Notes: a model not told the origin generated them from the sequence alone. Positions 32,395 through 42,814 are shown, counted from the stretch's first letter. The stretch is 64,000 nucleotides of DNA from Lachnospiraceae bacterium (GCA_015057405.1 SVEK01000003.1:50791-114790), one strand, 5' to 3'. Numbers and translations: made by a program.

Positions 32395-32472
32395 TGTCGC
32401 TTGCGACAGTCTCCGCCTGTGGCGGGTTGCGTTAGCAACATTTTCCTCTCCGCCGCAGTGCGTTCCCGCGGA
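32395..32472. repeat. GC-rich cluster of four small inverted repeats
   Basis: TGTCGC-TT-GCGACA; CCGCC-TGT-GGCGG; GTTGC-GTTA-GCAAC; TCCGC-N14-GCGGA in consecutive order. Confidence 0.7.
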
Positions 32473-32813
32473 GCGCTTTTGCTTACCGGGACAATTTCAA
32501 AGAAATTTCCTAGTAAAAAAAATGTTATCATACATCAATATCATTATATTGCTTAAAAACGCACTTTTCTATAATAATATTAACATATAATAACACTATT
32601 TTGACATTTATCCGGTTCTGGTACACACCGGCATCAGATTTTCAAATTACGTTCAAATCTATGAACACAAACAGGTACTGTTTTTTTACAACATTATTTT
32701 GTATAATGAGATTATTGAAAACTTCAATCATATCAGCATTACTTATTTAAATGACGAATTATAATGAAGAAAGTCCCTGCAAAAGATTATGAAAATTTGA
32801 AAGGAAAAAACTT

Positions 32814-34025
32814 ATGAGAAGAAAGATATATAAATTAATAGCGGTAAGTTTATTAATATTGCTTTTTGCCGGTTGCAACAACAAACCATCGCAGAACACT
32901 GAAACCACACAAGGCGGAGAGATTTCACAAAGCGGCGAAACTTCGCAAAATGGCGAAACTTCACAAAACGACGAGACTTCGCAGAGCGACGAAACTTCGC
33001 AGAGCGACGAAACTTCACAAATCGAAGAAACCTCGCAAACGCCTGAACCCACACAGACGCCTGAACCCACATTTAAACCAATCACTCTCGGGTTTGCCGG
33101 CGACATCAACTTCCATGACGCCTACAGAAATATGCAATATCTGAATGCCTGTGAAAACGGACTTAAGGACTGCCTGTCAAAAAAGCTACTGACAAGGATG
33201 AACAAAGTTGATTACATGATGCTTAACAACGAATTTGCATTTAGCGAAAGAGGAACCCCCATAGAGGGCAAAGACTACACGTTCAGGTCAAACCCCAAAA
33301 ATGTGGAACTTCTGAAGCAAATGGGCGTTGACATAGTTTCCCTTGCCAACAACCATGCGCTGGATTACGGAAGAGAAGCTCTTTCAGATACATTTAAAGT
33401 ACTTGACGAAGCACAAATTGACTATGTGGGTGCCGGAGAAAACATAGACAGAGCATCCGACGTAATTGTGTATGAAAATCAGGGTAAGAAAATAGGTTAT
33501 TTTGCTTCAAGTCGAGTTATATATCAGAGCGACTGGGTTGCCACACCTTCAAGAAACGGAATGCAGAGTGCATATGATATAGATTACATGATCGATGCAA
33601 TTAAGAAAGCAAAAGAAAAATGCGATTACCTTATAGTTTATATGCACTGGGGCGTTGAATACAACAACTATCCTGAAGCATACCAGCGCGAATGGGCAAA
33701 ACTATATATTGATGCCGGTGCCAATGCTGTTATCGGGTGTCATCCCCATGTAGTACAGGGGTTTGAGCTGTATAATGGTTGCCCGATAGTATACAGCCTT
33801 GGAAACTTCTGGTTTAACAGTGCCACAAAAGATTCAATGTATATTGAACTAACGGTAAATGAAGACAATACATCTACATTGCGGGTTTTTCCTACATATA
33901 ACGACAACTGCAGAACGTATATAATAAATGATAAGAAAGAACGAAAAAGATATATTAAAGACCTTACTTCTTTTTCGTATGATGTTACAATAGACAAAAA
34001 GGGGTATGTTGGTTACAACAATTAA
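32814..34025 (+). CDS. CapA-family (PgsA-like) lipoprotein with repeat linker
   Basis: Lipobox LLFAGC; LGFAGDINFHD; SLANNHALDYG; VIGCHPHVVQGFELYNGCPIVYSLGNFWF. Confidence 0.93.
   Translation: MRRKIYKLIAVSLLILLFAGCNNKPSQNTETTQGGEISQSGETSQNGETSQNDETSQSDETSQSDETSQIEETSQTPEPTQTPEPTFKPITLGFAGDINFHDAYRNMQYLNACENGLKDCLSKKLLTRMNKVDYMMLNNEFAFSERGTPIEGKDYTFRSNPKNVELLKQMGVDIVSLANNHALDYGREALSDTFKVLDEAQIDYVGAGENIDRASDVIVYENQGKKIGYFASSRVIYQSDWVATPSRNGMQSAYDIDYMIDAIKKAKEKCDYLIVYMHWGVEYNNYPEAYQREWAKLYIDAGANAVIGCHPHVVQGFELYNGCPIVYSLGNFWFNSATKDSMYIELTVNEDNTSTLRVFPTYNDNCRTYIINDKKERKRYIKDLTSFSYDVTIDKKGYVGYNN
32914..33045 (+). repeat. 18-bp in-frame tandem repeat (ETSQ[N/S][D/G])
   Basis: Successive units ggcgaaacttcgcaaaat/ggcgaaacttcacaaaac/gacgagacttcgcagagc/gacgaaacttcgcagagc/gacgaaacttcacaaatc. 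Confidence 0.9.
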
Positions 34026-34047
34026 TACACAAGGAGTACTTAATCAT

Positions 34048-34932
34048 ATGAAAAACGATACCTCCTACCTTGCAGAACAAATAACCCACAGAACCTTATC
34101 AAGACCTTTTTTGATTCACCACACTACAGTCACCAATGACATGAAGTTAGCATTATATCTTCATTACCACAGCGAAATGGAATTTTTCTATCTGACGGAA
34201 GGTGAAGTGGATTTTGTCATCGAGGAAGAAACTTTCAGACTTAAAGAAGGAGATGCAATATTTATTCCTCCGGGGCTTATTCATTATGCTGATAATATTC
34301 CCCTTAATGATAAGACCTGTTCTTTTCACGCCCTTGTATTCGATATCTCATTATTAACAGACGTTCTTCCTTCGTATTGCAAACACTACATATACCCTGC
34401 GAGATATAACGCAAGAAAATCCGTATTACACATCAATTCTTCTACAGATTGTCATACTCAAATACTGGAATTACTGTGTCCTATATTTGATATGGACAAA
34501 TCCGATATAGATACATACGAACTGGAACTTAGAGGAAGGCTTCTTATGATATGGCAGCTAATGTACAATACCCACCTTAATTCGGTTCACAACAACAGTT
34601 TGTACGACCACATCTATCCTCAATTGAAAAAAAGTATTGATTATCTTGACAATAATTATCAGGAAAATATAGAGCTTAGCACCCTTGCGTATACTGCCGG
34701 CATGAGCGAAGGACATTTTTGCAGAATTTTCAAAGAATTTACCGGTTTTACTCCATTTACATATCTTAATAGGAAACGCATACTGGAAAGTTGCCGATAT
34801 CTTACTGATTCAACCGAAAGCATTGCCGATATTGCAACCAAATGCGGATACAATAACATCAGCTATTATAACCGTACATTTCTTAAAATGATGCACGAAA
34901 CTCCCTCGGCATATCGCAAACGCACTTCATAA
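34048..34932 (+). CDS. AraC-family transcriptional regulator, paralog of 455-1372
   Basis: RBS aaggag before ATG 34048; near-identical cupin and HTH segments to the 455 gene. Confidence 0.9.
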   Translation: MKNDTSYLAEQITHRTLSRPFLIHHTTVTNDMKLALYLHYHSEMEFFYLTEGEVDFVIEEETFRLKEGDAIFIPPGLIHYADNIPLNDKTCSFHALVFDISLLTDVLPSYCKHYIYPARYNARKSVLHINSSTDCHTQILELLCPIFDMDKSDIDTYELELRGRLLMIWQLMYNTHLNSVHNNSLYDHIYPQLKKSIDYLDNNYQENIELSTLAYTAGMSEGHFCRIFKEFTGFTPFTYLNRKRILESCRYLTDSTESIADIATKCGYNNISYYNRTFLKMMHETPSAYRKRTS

Positions 34933-34964
34933 GGGAGTTCTTTTCGAGTACTTTCTTTTGAAGC

Positions 34965-35012
34965 AAAAAAATGCAGGCAACTTCCATCTTTTATCGATTT
35001 TAGTTGCCCGCA
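34965..35012 (-). terminator. Intrinsic terminator for the GH43 gene
   Basis: Minus strand TGCGGGCAACT-N19-AGTTGCCTGCA followed by TTTTTTT. Confidence 0.85.
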
Positions 35013-35039
35013 CAAAGGGGAAAGTTTATACAAAAGGGG

Positions 35040-37289
35040 TTACTTTACTTTCACTCGTTTTATTGATGTATACTTACTGTATACCTTCTTGCCGTTTACA
35101 TTAGCATATGCTCTGGCTTTCATATAATATATCTTTTTCTTCTTCAGGGATTTGATTACACCTGTTGTCTTTGAACCCTTAAGCTTAAGTACGATCTTGT
35201 ACTTTCCTTTTTTCTTATTAGATACACATACCTGATATCCGTCAGCTTTTTTAACTTTAGAAAGAGTAACAGTTACCTTACCTTTCTTTGACTTAATATT
35301 CTTAAACTTTGGTTTGCTAAGTTTAACTGTTTCAGTCTTAGCCTCATTGTCTGTCACTGTAGCTGTTGGCTGCGGTGCAACTGTGGATACTGCCGGTACC
35401 GGAGTCGGAGTTGCAACAGGCGGAACATACTTCTCCTGGAACTGCCATGTATCAAAGTTAAATAACTTGGCATCCTCTTCACCACTGAATATAAAGTATA
35501 CGTCATGCTTTCCGGTAAGCGGTTCATTTATGTCAAAACCGAATTCCTTATATGCATTGGTGTCTCCGGTGTCACTAACATCTATTGTTCCGATGAGTTT
35601 CTTAGCATCTTCATCCTCATAATCAACCCACACTTCAAGTTTTCCACCAACAGTATCAGCATTCGGATTAAATATCTCCATTCCTTTATCATCAACTATC
35701 GGGTCTTCAAGTGGTGTACCCTGTCCGCATGCAATGCTTGCTTTAAAGGATACTGCTCCGTTGGCTCCAAAATCAACTTCTCTTACTTTAATATAATCAT
35801 CATTGTCGATATCGCATACTACTACACCATACATAGCAGCAGACTTCCAAAATGCTTCCTTACCGGTTACATCGTCAATCTCTGTACACTGTTCTTTAGC
35901 TTTTGTCTTAACACCACGTCCGGTTCCGTTGAATCCGCCTGTAGCACCGCCAAGATTAGACTGCCAGCAGATTGTCTCCGCCTGATTAAGCAGATAAGGA
36001 TTAAGTACATCTACCGGGTCGACACTAAAGAATGATGTTCCCTTTGTTGTATCCTCAATTCCCTGCTCCATATACGCATCTTTATCTTCGTCCGTTTCTC
36101 TTACAATAAGATTATCCTCATCATACTCAAATTCTTTTACACATACCGAACGGTTAGAACCGGTTCCTCCCACAAGCATCTCATTAAGGTAAAATAGGTA
36201 GTTGTGACCTTTATATTCAACAATACCCGGATGAATACATGAATAGCCGTGTTCTCTCGCCATCAAAAGTGACTGATATGTCCATGGTCCAATTGGCGTA
36301 GGACCTGTAGAATATTCTACAGTCTCTCCCGGTGTTCTTCCACCTACGAAGAAAAAGAAATAATCATCTGTTTCAGGATTACCGTCATCATGCTTAATAA
36401 CCCAAGGTCCCTCTTCAAATGCACAACGTTTCTGCTCGGAACCTTCCGGTTCTATAGGGAATTTTCCTGTTGAGTCTTTTCCCTGAGAAGGCTCACCAAA
36501 AGACGCATAACCTTCATCACCATACGTTTGGAAACTGTGAAGTCCCGGTTTTACTTCACCAAGTATTTTATTATCATTTCGACTAAATCTAGGGTCAATC
36601 TCAGCTTCCTCCCCTGTAACTTCACCATCATCATTAGTATCAGGGTCAACATCAATCATATCATTGGTAAGTTTACAATATCTGATATACGGATTACCCC
36701 AATAAAGATACACATCATAGTTCTCATAATCATCCGGATTGCCATGATCTTCGATAAAGATAGCCGGATCAATGTTTCCTGCATCCCAAGTACCATCAAT
36801 AAGGTATGCCCCCGGTGTTGCATCTTCAAACGGTCCCCACGGATTATCAGCTACAGCCACGTCAATCTTAGTTCCGTTAAACGGAGCAAAAAGATAATAC
36901 TTCTTAACCCAGTTTCCGTCTTCATCCTTAACAGGCATCTCTACAACATGCTGTGCCCAGGCTCTCCAGTTTTCCTGACCGCCGTCCTTGTCAAATGTTT
37001 GTGCATGGGCAATCTGTCCATGATCAGTAAAATTAATCATATCCTTAGTGGAATAACATCTCCACTCATTCATATAACTCCAGTCATCATACTTTTGCTC
37101 TCTAAGCTCATCTCGTGTTGTATAAAGATACAAAGTGTCTCCAACAACAAGCGGCGATGGGTCTGCTGTATATGTTGTCTGCACGATAGGATTCTCAGCA
37201 GACGCTGTTTTTGGCATGTAAGTAATCGAACTTCCGGCCACCGCAACAACAGCAACAACTGCAACTAACTTTCTTAAAATTTTTTTCAT
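35040..37289 (-). CDS. Secreted GH43-family glycosidase with CBM-like and C-terminal basic Fn3-like modules
   Basis: YTADPSPLVVGDTLYLYTTRDE; GNIDPAIFIEDHG; FEEGPWVIKHD; signal peptide. Confidence 0.9.
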   Translation of the reverse strand: MKKILRKLVAVVAVVAVAGSSITYMPKTASAENPIVQTTYTADPSPLVVGDTLYLYTTRDELREQKYDDWSYMNEWRCYSTKDMINFTDHGQIAHAQTFDKDGGQENWRAWAQHVVEMPVKDEDGNWVKKYYLFAPFNGTKIDVAVADNPWGPFEDATPGAYLIDGTWDAGNIDPAIFIEDHGNPDDYENYDVYLYWGNPYIRYCKLTNDMIDVDPDTNDDGEVTGEEAEIDPRFSRNDNKILGEVKPGLHSFQTYGDEGYASFGEPSQGKDSTGKFPIEPEGSEQKRCAFEEGPWVIKHDDGNPETDDYFFFFVGGRTPGETVEYSTGPTPIGPWTYQSLLMAREHGYSCIHPGIVEYKGHNYLFYLNEMLVGGTGSNRSVCVKEFEYDEDNLIVRETDEDKDAYMEQGIEDTTKGTSFFSVDPVDVLNPYLLNQAETICWQSNLGGATGGFNGTGRGVKTKAKEQCTEIDDVTGKEAFWKSAAMYGVVVCDIDNDDYIKVREVDFGANGAVSFKASIACGQGTPLEDPIVDDKGMEIFNPNADTVGGKLEVWVDYEDEDAKKLIGTIDVSDTGDTNAYKEFGFDINEPLTGKHDVYFIFSGEEDAKLFNFDTWQFQEKYVPPVATPTPVPAVSTVAPQPTATVTDNEAKTETVKLSKPKFKNIKSKKGKVTVTLSKVKKADGYQVCVSNKKKGKYKIVLKLKGSKTTGVIKSLKKKKIYYMKARAYANVNGKKVYSKYTSIKRVKVK

Positions 37290-37413
37290 AATGTCAAACC
37301 CCTTTCATTTTTTGAATTATTGACATATTATTATTATAAATGTATCATAATACATATTACAATGACTGATTCGCATTAATAATTTGATGGATTCTCATAT
37401 GAGGGAGGGTATA

Positions 37414-38181
37414 TTTATGTTAAAAACGCAATATGCCGGACACCTTTCTTTTCATCCTGCGGATTTTACTTACCACAGGGACAGTTCCCAGACAGACTGG
37501 GCAATTATTCACACCCTTACGCCGGCTGAATTTTTGCTAAATGATGAATGGATTTTATATCCCGAAAATTCAATCGTAATAATCGCTCCGGGGCAGAAAC
37601 AGGATTACAGGGCATATAACGGTCGGGAATTTGGTAATAACTGGGTTTCATTTTTTACAAACGAAAAATTCATTACAGAGTGCGGTCTTCCCTTCGGCAC
37701 TCCTTTTACGGTTAAATTTCCTGACATAATAGACCATATTATGCACATGATAGCCGCCGAAAATGCATTTGATAATAGCAACAAAGATCAAAGCATCTAC
37801 CATCTGTTTCATTTATTATTTTACAAATTATCAGAAAGTATTATTGACAATAACTCAACCCTTGACGAGGAGTTGTTAAAACTACGATATAACATTATTA
37901 ACAATCCGGCTTTTCAGTGGTCGGTACCACTTATGGCTAAGACACTTAACATCAGCACCGGATATCTTCAGGTTATATATAAGAAAACTTTCGGCATCCC
38001 GTGTATGGAGGACGTTTTCAGACAACGAATAGAATTGGCAAAAGATTATGTTGCACACAGCAGTTATTCCATCAGCCAGATTGCAGATATATGCGGTTAT
38101 CAGAACACAGAACATTTTTGCCGGCAATTCAAAAGAATCACCGGCATGTCAGCATCTGCATATAAGAAGTCTCTTACATAA
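37414..38181 (+). CDS. AraC-family transcriptional regulator (sugar-responsive type)
   Basis: C-terminal HTH SISQIADICGYQNTEHFCRQFKRITGMSASAYKKS; start chosen at MLKTQYAG. Confidence 0.88.
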   Translation, partial: FMLKTQYAGHLSFHPADFTYHRDSSQTDWAIIHTLTPAEFLLNDEWILYPENSIVIIAPGQKQDYRAYNGREFGNNWVSFFTNEKFITECGLPFGTPFTVKFPDIIDHIMHMIAAENAFDNSNKDQSIYHLFHLLFYKLSESIIDNNSTLDEELLKLRYNIINNPAFQWSVPLMAKTLNISTGYLQVIYKKTFGIPCMEDVFRQRIELAKDYVAHSSYSISQIADICGYQNTEHFCRQFKRITGMSASAYKKSLT

Positions 38182-38224
38182 ATATAATTATTAACACATT
38201 GCATGATATATATTGCTATTCTCT

Positions 38225-38372
38225 GTCACTTGTAAACCTTCGTCACCCGTAATACACTATTGTGCGAAGCGCCCTATCACTTGTAATGCACCATTGCGCA
38301 CAACGCCCATTACTTGCAATACATTATTGCAATGATACTTCATCACTTGTAATACCCTATCGCCTGTAATAC
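38225..38372. repeat. Degenerate ~33-bp tandem repeat trailing the Gfo/Idh gene stop codon
   Basis: Minus strand: GTATTACAAGTGATGAAGTATCATTGCAATAAT / GTATTGCAAGTAATGGGCGTTGTGCGCAATGGT / GCATTACAAGTGATAGGGCGCTTCGCACAATAGT / GTATTACGGGTGACGAAG. Confidence 0.75.
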
Positions 38373-39374
38373 TCCATCAAGAAATTCTGCATTGTTCACA
38401 CTAAACTCTTCGGTAACAAATGGTACACTCTCCCCAAGAATACACATGCTTAACTGTTCAACCTCAAGCATATAGTTGTCAGGCGTTTTAACTGACTTCA
38501 TCACCGGTTCATTCATATTCCCGCACTCATCAAAAGTGACTATTTCGTATGTCAGTTCTCCGCTAAGGTTATACTCAAACCTGCCTGAACGAATTGTTCC
38601 TTTAGAACCCTGAATCTCGAATCTGTCAAGTCGTCTGTCTGCGTTTGTTTCAAGAACCATTCCGCATGTAAATGTACCTTTTGCACCATCAGCATATTCA
38701 ATATGGCCGTTAGTCAGCAAGTCTATATTATTATCAGAAAATGATGCGGTAGCTTTAATATTATCCGGCACCTTACCCATAACTCTGAGAATAAAACTTG
38801 TATTGTAAACTCCAAGGTCATACGCCGCTCCTCCAAGAGTTTCCCTGCGCATCCTTATATTACTGTTATCATAATCAGATGTGATAAATGCTGTTTCAAT
38901 ATATCTTACATTGCCTATAACACCGTCACTGATTTCTTTTTCAACTGCTTCCATGTACGGACTGTGCTGATAAGCAAATGCTTCCATAAGATATACATTA
39001 TTAGCTTTTGCTGTTTCAAACATTTTCTTTGCAGTGGCAGCATCCGGAGCCAACGGTTTTTCGCAAAGCACGTGTTTTCCCTTGTTCAGTGCCTTCATAA
39101 CCCATTCGTAATGAAGATTATTCGGAAGAGGAATATATACCGCACTTATCTCTTCATCATCCAGCAATTCATCATAACTAAGATATCCTTTCTCGAATCC
39201 GTACTTAGCCATGAAATCATCTACTTTGTCCTTGCTTCTCCCTGCTATTGCATACAATCTGCAATGTTCTGAAAGATTCATACCTTTTGCGGTACATCCA
39301 AGAATACCTGCCGTACCTAAAACACCCCAATTAACCATTTCCATAATCAACACCCTCAACTTTCTCATTTCCAT
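38343..39374 (-). CDS. Gfo/Idh/MocA-family oxidoreductase
   Basis: VNWGVLGTAGILG; HVLCEKPLAPDA; LGGAAYDLGVY. Confidence 0.92.
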   Translation of the reverse strand: MEMRKLRVLIMEMVNWGVLGTAGILGCTAKGMNLSEHCRLYAIAGRSKDKVDDFMAKYGFEKGYLSYDELLDDEEISAVYIPLPNNLHYEWVMKALNKGKHVLCEKPLAPDAATAKKMFETAKANNVYLMEAFAYQHSPYMEAVEKEISDGVIGNVRYIETAFITSDYDNSNIRMRRETLGGAAYDLGVYNTSFILRVMGKVPDNIKATASFSDNNIDLLTNGHIEYADGAKGTFTCGMVLETNADRRLDRFEIQGSKGTIRSGRFEYNLSGELTYEIVTFDECGNMNEPVMKSVKTPDNYMLEVEQLSMCILGESVPFVTEEFSVNNAEFLDGVLQAIGYYK

Positions 39375-39452
39375 GCAATTACCAATAACCCACTAATACA
39401 TCTGACAGTATTATAACATTCCCGGTAGTTTTAATTCAACAAATGAATATAT

Positions 39453-40199
39453 TTACAGCCAAAGCATATTACCACATGCACCGCATTCGGGATTACTTTT
39501 TCCAAACTTAGCAATCCTCACATCCATCGTAAGTGCATCGATAATAAACATTTTTCCGGTGAGCAGATTGCCGGTTCCTAAAATATACTTAATTGCTTCC
39601 ATTGCCTGAACACTTCCTACAATGCCGGTGGCCGCACCAATCACACCGACTTTAGCATTATCCGGAATATCTCCTTCCTTCGGAATGTCTTCAAATATAC
39701 ATCTGTAACAAGGCCCCCTGCCCGGAACATAGGTTAATACCTGACCATTGAATCTGATAACTCCCGCGTGACAAAACGGTTTCTTCAGACGAACACACTC
39801 ATCATTAATTAAAAATTTACCTTCAAAGTTATCCACACAATCAAGAACAAAATCATATTTACTTATAATGTCGGCAGCATTCTCTTTCGTCAAATAAATC
39901 GGATAAGTTGTAACATTTATTTTATCATTTAAACGAAGCACACCTTCCCCGGCTGACAAAGCTTTGTTTTTACCGATGTTATCCACGTTATGAATCACCT
40001 GTCTGTTTAGATTCGACTCGCTGACGCAGTCCGCATCAATTATTCCGATATTACCGACTCCGGCTCCCGCCAGATACATAAGCGCAGGAGAACCAAGTCC
40101 GCCGGCTCCCACAACGAGTACTTTTGCATCATTAAGCTTACTTTGCCCCTCTTGTCCAATCTCATCAATCACTATCTGACGACTGTACCTATCTGACAT
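39453..40199 (-). CDS. thiF: ThiF/MoeB-family adenylyltransferase
   Basis: RYSRQIVIDEIGQEGQSKLNDAKVLVVGAGGLGSP; CGACG; in thi operon. Confidence 0.9.
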   Translation of the reverse strand: MSDRYSRQIVIDEIGQEGQSKLNDAKVLVVGAGGLGSPALMYLAGAGVGNIGIIDADCVSESNLNRQVIHNVDNIGKNKALSAGEGVLRLNDKINVTTYPIYLTKENAADIISKYDFVLDCVDNFEGKFLINDECVRLKKPFCHAGVIRFNGQVLTYVPGRGPCYRCIFEDIPKEGDIPDNAKVGVIGAATGIVGSVQAMEAIKYILGTGNLLTGKMFIIDALTMDVRIAKFGKSNPECGACGNMLWL

Positions 40200-40237
40200 T
40201 CAAATCCCTGCCTTTATTCTATATCAATCAGCATTAA

Positions 40238-40792
40238 CTACATTTTCATATATTCCGACATCATACACACACCTGCTGCTCCGGCTCTGATACAATCCGA
40301 CACATTTGACTGTATTATTCCTCCAAGAGCATACACCGGAATACTGACTGCTTCCGTTACTTCTGTCAGATACCGTATGCCTCTCGGCCGAAGTCCTTCT
40401 TTACATTTTGTCTCAAAAATATGGCTGGCAGTAATATATGTTGCACCAAGCCGGACTGCTTCTACTGCCTCATCTACACTATGTGTTGAAACGCCTACTT
40501 CAATAAAATCCGACATATCAAGCGACCGTGCCTGTTCCATTGTAACGTGAATATACGGGTGCCCTAATTTTAGTGCAACTCCAAAGAAACTGTGGAGCAT
40601 ACACACAACACCGTAACGGCTACACAAATCTATGACCTTAACCGCCAGTTCTTCATACTCGGTTTCCGTAAGGTCTTTTTCTCTTAAAATTACAACATCC
40701 ACACCGGTTTTTAATACTTTTTCAATCTGTTCCGTGTAATCTCCCGTCACCAGATGACGGTTAGTTATACATATTTTTTTATACATAGACAT
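40238..40792 (-). CDS. ThiE/TenI-family protein (TenI-like by position and length)
   Basis: CITNRHLVTGD, VILREKDLTETEYEELA, YALGGI; between thiH and thiF. Confidence 0.85.
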   Translation of the reverse strand: MSMYKKICITNRHLVTGDYTEQIEKVLKTGVDVVILREKDLTETEYEELAVKVIDLCSRYGVVCMLHSFFGVALKLGHPYIHVTMEQARSLDMSDFIEVGVSTHSVDEAVEAVRLGATYITASHIFETKCKEGLRPRGIRYLTEVTEAVSIPVYALGGIIQSNVSDCIRAGAAGVCMMSEYMKM

Positions 40793-42044
40793 AATCGTTT
40801 AGTACCGGTTGCAATCCTTCTCCGGCAATATCCTTATACATTTCATCAAAACTTCTGTCATCAGCAATTTCAAACTGCTCGTCACCGGTTTCCGCATCTT
40901 CGCCACCTGAATACTTTGACTCGTGGTCACCAATTCCCGTTGATACTCCGGCAGATACTTTCGTTGCTGCAATCTTAACAATTCCATCCCTGAAATGCTT
41001 CTCTTCACGTGAAGATACAGTAATTCCAACATAAGGCAGGAATATTCTGTATGCGCAAATTATCTGACATAGTTCCTTCTCATGTACGTCGAGAGGATTA
41101 ATTTTGTCATTATTAATGATAGGTCTAAGACGCGGACAAGAAAGTGAAAATTCCGCATGCGGATATTTTCTCTGCAAATAAAACACATGTAACGCTGACG
41201 CAAGGGCATCCTTTCTATAGTCTGCCAGACCTAAAAGTGCAGAAAAAGCAACACCTCTCATTCCACCCATCAGGGCTCTCTCCTGTGCTTCAAATCTGTA
41301 CGGCCATACTCTCTTATGTCCCATAAGATGCAATGTTTCGTATTTGTCTGCGTCATAAGTTTCCTGAAATACCGTAATATAATCTGCCCCGCACTCATGA
41401 AGAAACCTGTATTCATCTGAATTGACCGGGTATATCTCAAGACCTATGTTCTTAAAATATTTCCCGGCAAGTTTACATGCTTCTCCAATATACTCTATAG
41501 GGCTTGCACTTCTGCTCTCTCCTGTAAGCATTAGTATCTCTTCAATACCTGACTCGGATATAATCCTCATCTCTTTTTCGATTTCTTCAAAACTTAGCTT
41601 CTTACGGTTTATGTCATTGTAGCAATTGAATCCACAATATATACAATAATTTTCACAGTAATTTGCAATATACAAAGGAGTAAATATGTATACCGTATTA
41701 CCAAAATGTTTGCTCGTTTCCATTTTCGCCTTCCCGGCCATTTCTTCAAGAAATGGTGCCGCTGCCGGAGACAAAAGAGCCTTAAAATCTTCTATACTGC
41801 AGTTTTCCGAATGCAACGCCCTCTTAACATCTGCCTCTGTATATTCATCCGGATTATATGAATTCATTTGACCAATAACCTTATCCATTATATCCGATGA
41901 AATCCTCTCCATTCCTTCCATATACTCCATATGGTTGGTACGCGCCGAAGGGTCTGTTTCAATACGATGTTTTTTTTCAAGAGCCTCTTTACTTAATTTA
42001 TCTGAGTCCACAAAAAATTGATTCTCTGCCATAATAACCTTCAC
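40779..42044 (-). CDS. thiH: 2-iminoacetate synthase ThiH (radical SAM)
   Basis: CENYCIYCGF (CX3CX2C); ThiH pattern; adjacent thiG. Confidence 0.93.
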   Translation of the reverse strand: MKVIMAENQFFVDSDKLSKEALEKKHRIETDPSARTNHMEYMEGMERISSDIMDKVIGQMNSYNPDEYTEADVKRALHSENCSIEDFKALLSPAAAPFLEEMAGKAKMETSKHFGNTVYIFTPLYIANYCENYCIYCGFNCYNDINRKKLSFEEIEKEMRIISESGIEEILMLTGESRSASPIEYIGEACKLAGKYFKNIGLEIYPVNSDEYRFLHECGADYITVFQETYDADKYETLHLMGHKRVWPYRFEAQERALMGGMRGVAFSALLGLADYRKDALASALHVFYLQRKYPHAEFSLSCPRLRPIINNDKINPLDVHEKELCQIICAYRIFLPYVGITVSSREEKHFRDGIVKIAATKVSAGVSTGIGDHESKYSGGEDAETGDEQFEIADDRSFDEMYKDIAGEGLQPVLNDYVYV

Positions 42045-42046
42045 CC

Positions 42047-42814
42047 CTAATCACGCAAAAATCCCGTAAGAGGGTCTGATGCAGCAGCTCCCCTTTCAAG
42101 AACTCTTCCAAGTCCTGCAAGATATGCTGTTCTGCCCGCCTCAATAGCACTCTTAAATGCACCTGCCATTGCAGGAATATCGTTGGCAGTTGCAATTGCA
42201 GTATTGGCCATAATAGCTGCCGCACCCATTTCCATTGCTTCACATGCCTGGGAAGGCTTTCCGATTCCTGCATCAACTATTATAGGAAGGTCGATTTCAT
42301 CGATAAGAATCTGAATAAAATCTTTTGTTGCAAGACCTTTATTGGAACCAATAGGAGAACCTAAAGGCATAACTGCTGCCGCTCCGGCATTTTGAAGGTC
42401 CCTTGCCACATTAAGATCCGGATACATATACGGAAGTACTACAAATCCTTCATTTGCCAGCTGCTCAGTTGCCTTGATGGTTTCTGCATTATCCGGCAGA
42501 AGATATTTGCTATCTCTCATAATCTCTATTTTTACGAAATCTCCGCAGCCTAATTCTCGGGACATTCTCGCGATTCTTACTGCTTCTTTTGCATCTCTTG
42601 CCCCTGATGTATTAGGTAAAAGCGTTACATTATCAGGAATATAATCAAGTATATTCTCAGTCTCTTTTGTGTTAGTTCTTCTGACAGCCAAGGTAATAAT
42701 CTGCGCTCCCGCATTCTTAACTGCTGCCTGAATTAATTCCATTGAATATTTTCCCGAACCAAGTATGAACCTTGAATCAAACTCTTTTCCTCCAAGTACA
42801 AATGTGTCTTTCAT
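42047..42814 (-). CDS. thiG: Thiazole synthase ThiG
   Basis: [58 protein letters not shown]. Confidence 0.95.
   Translation of the reverse strand: MKDTFVLGGKEFDSRFILGSGKYSMELIQAAVKNAGAQIITLAVRRTNTKETENILDYIPDNVTLLPNTSGARDAKEAVRIARMSRELGCGDFVKIEIMRDSKYLLPDNAETIKATEQLANEGFVVLPYMYPDLNVARDLQNAGAAAVMPLGSPIGSNKGLATKDFIQILIDEIDLPIIVDAGIGKPSQACEAMEMGAAAIMANTAIATANDIPAMAGAFKSAIEAGRTAYLAGLGRVLERGAAASDPLTGFLRD

Noticed and set aside
32759-33109. Minus-strand Cys/Ser repeat ORF (CEVSSLCEVSSL...)
   Set aside because: Pure antisense of the 18-bp repeat in capA; repeats of length divisible by three keep several frames open.
36528-37268. 246-aa plus-strand ORF
   Set aside because: Antisense to the GH43 catalytic region; no recognisable features.
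38225-38372. Possible CRISPR array
   Set aside because: Units are contiguous and degenerate with no unique spacers, and no cas genes seen.
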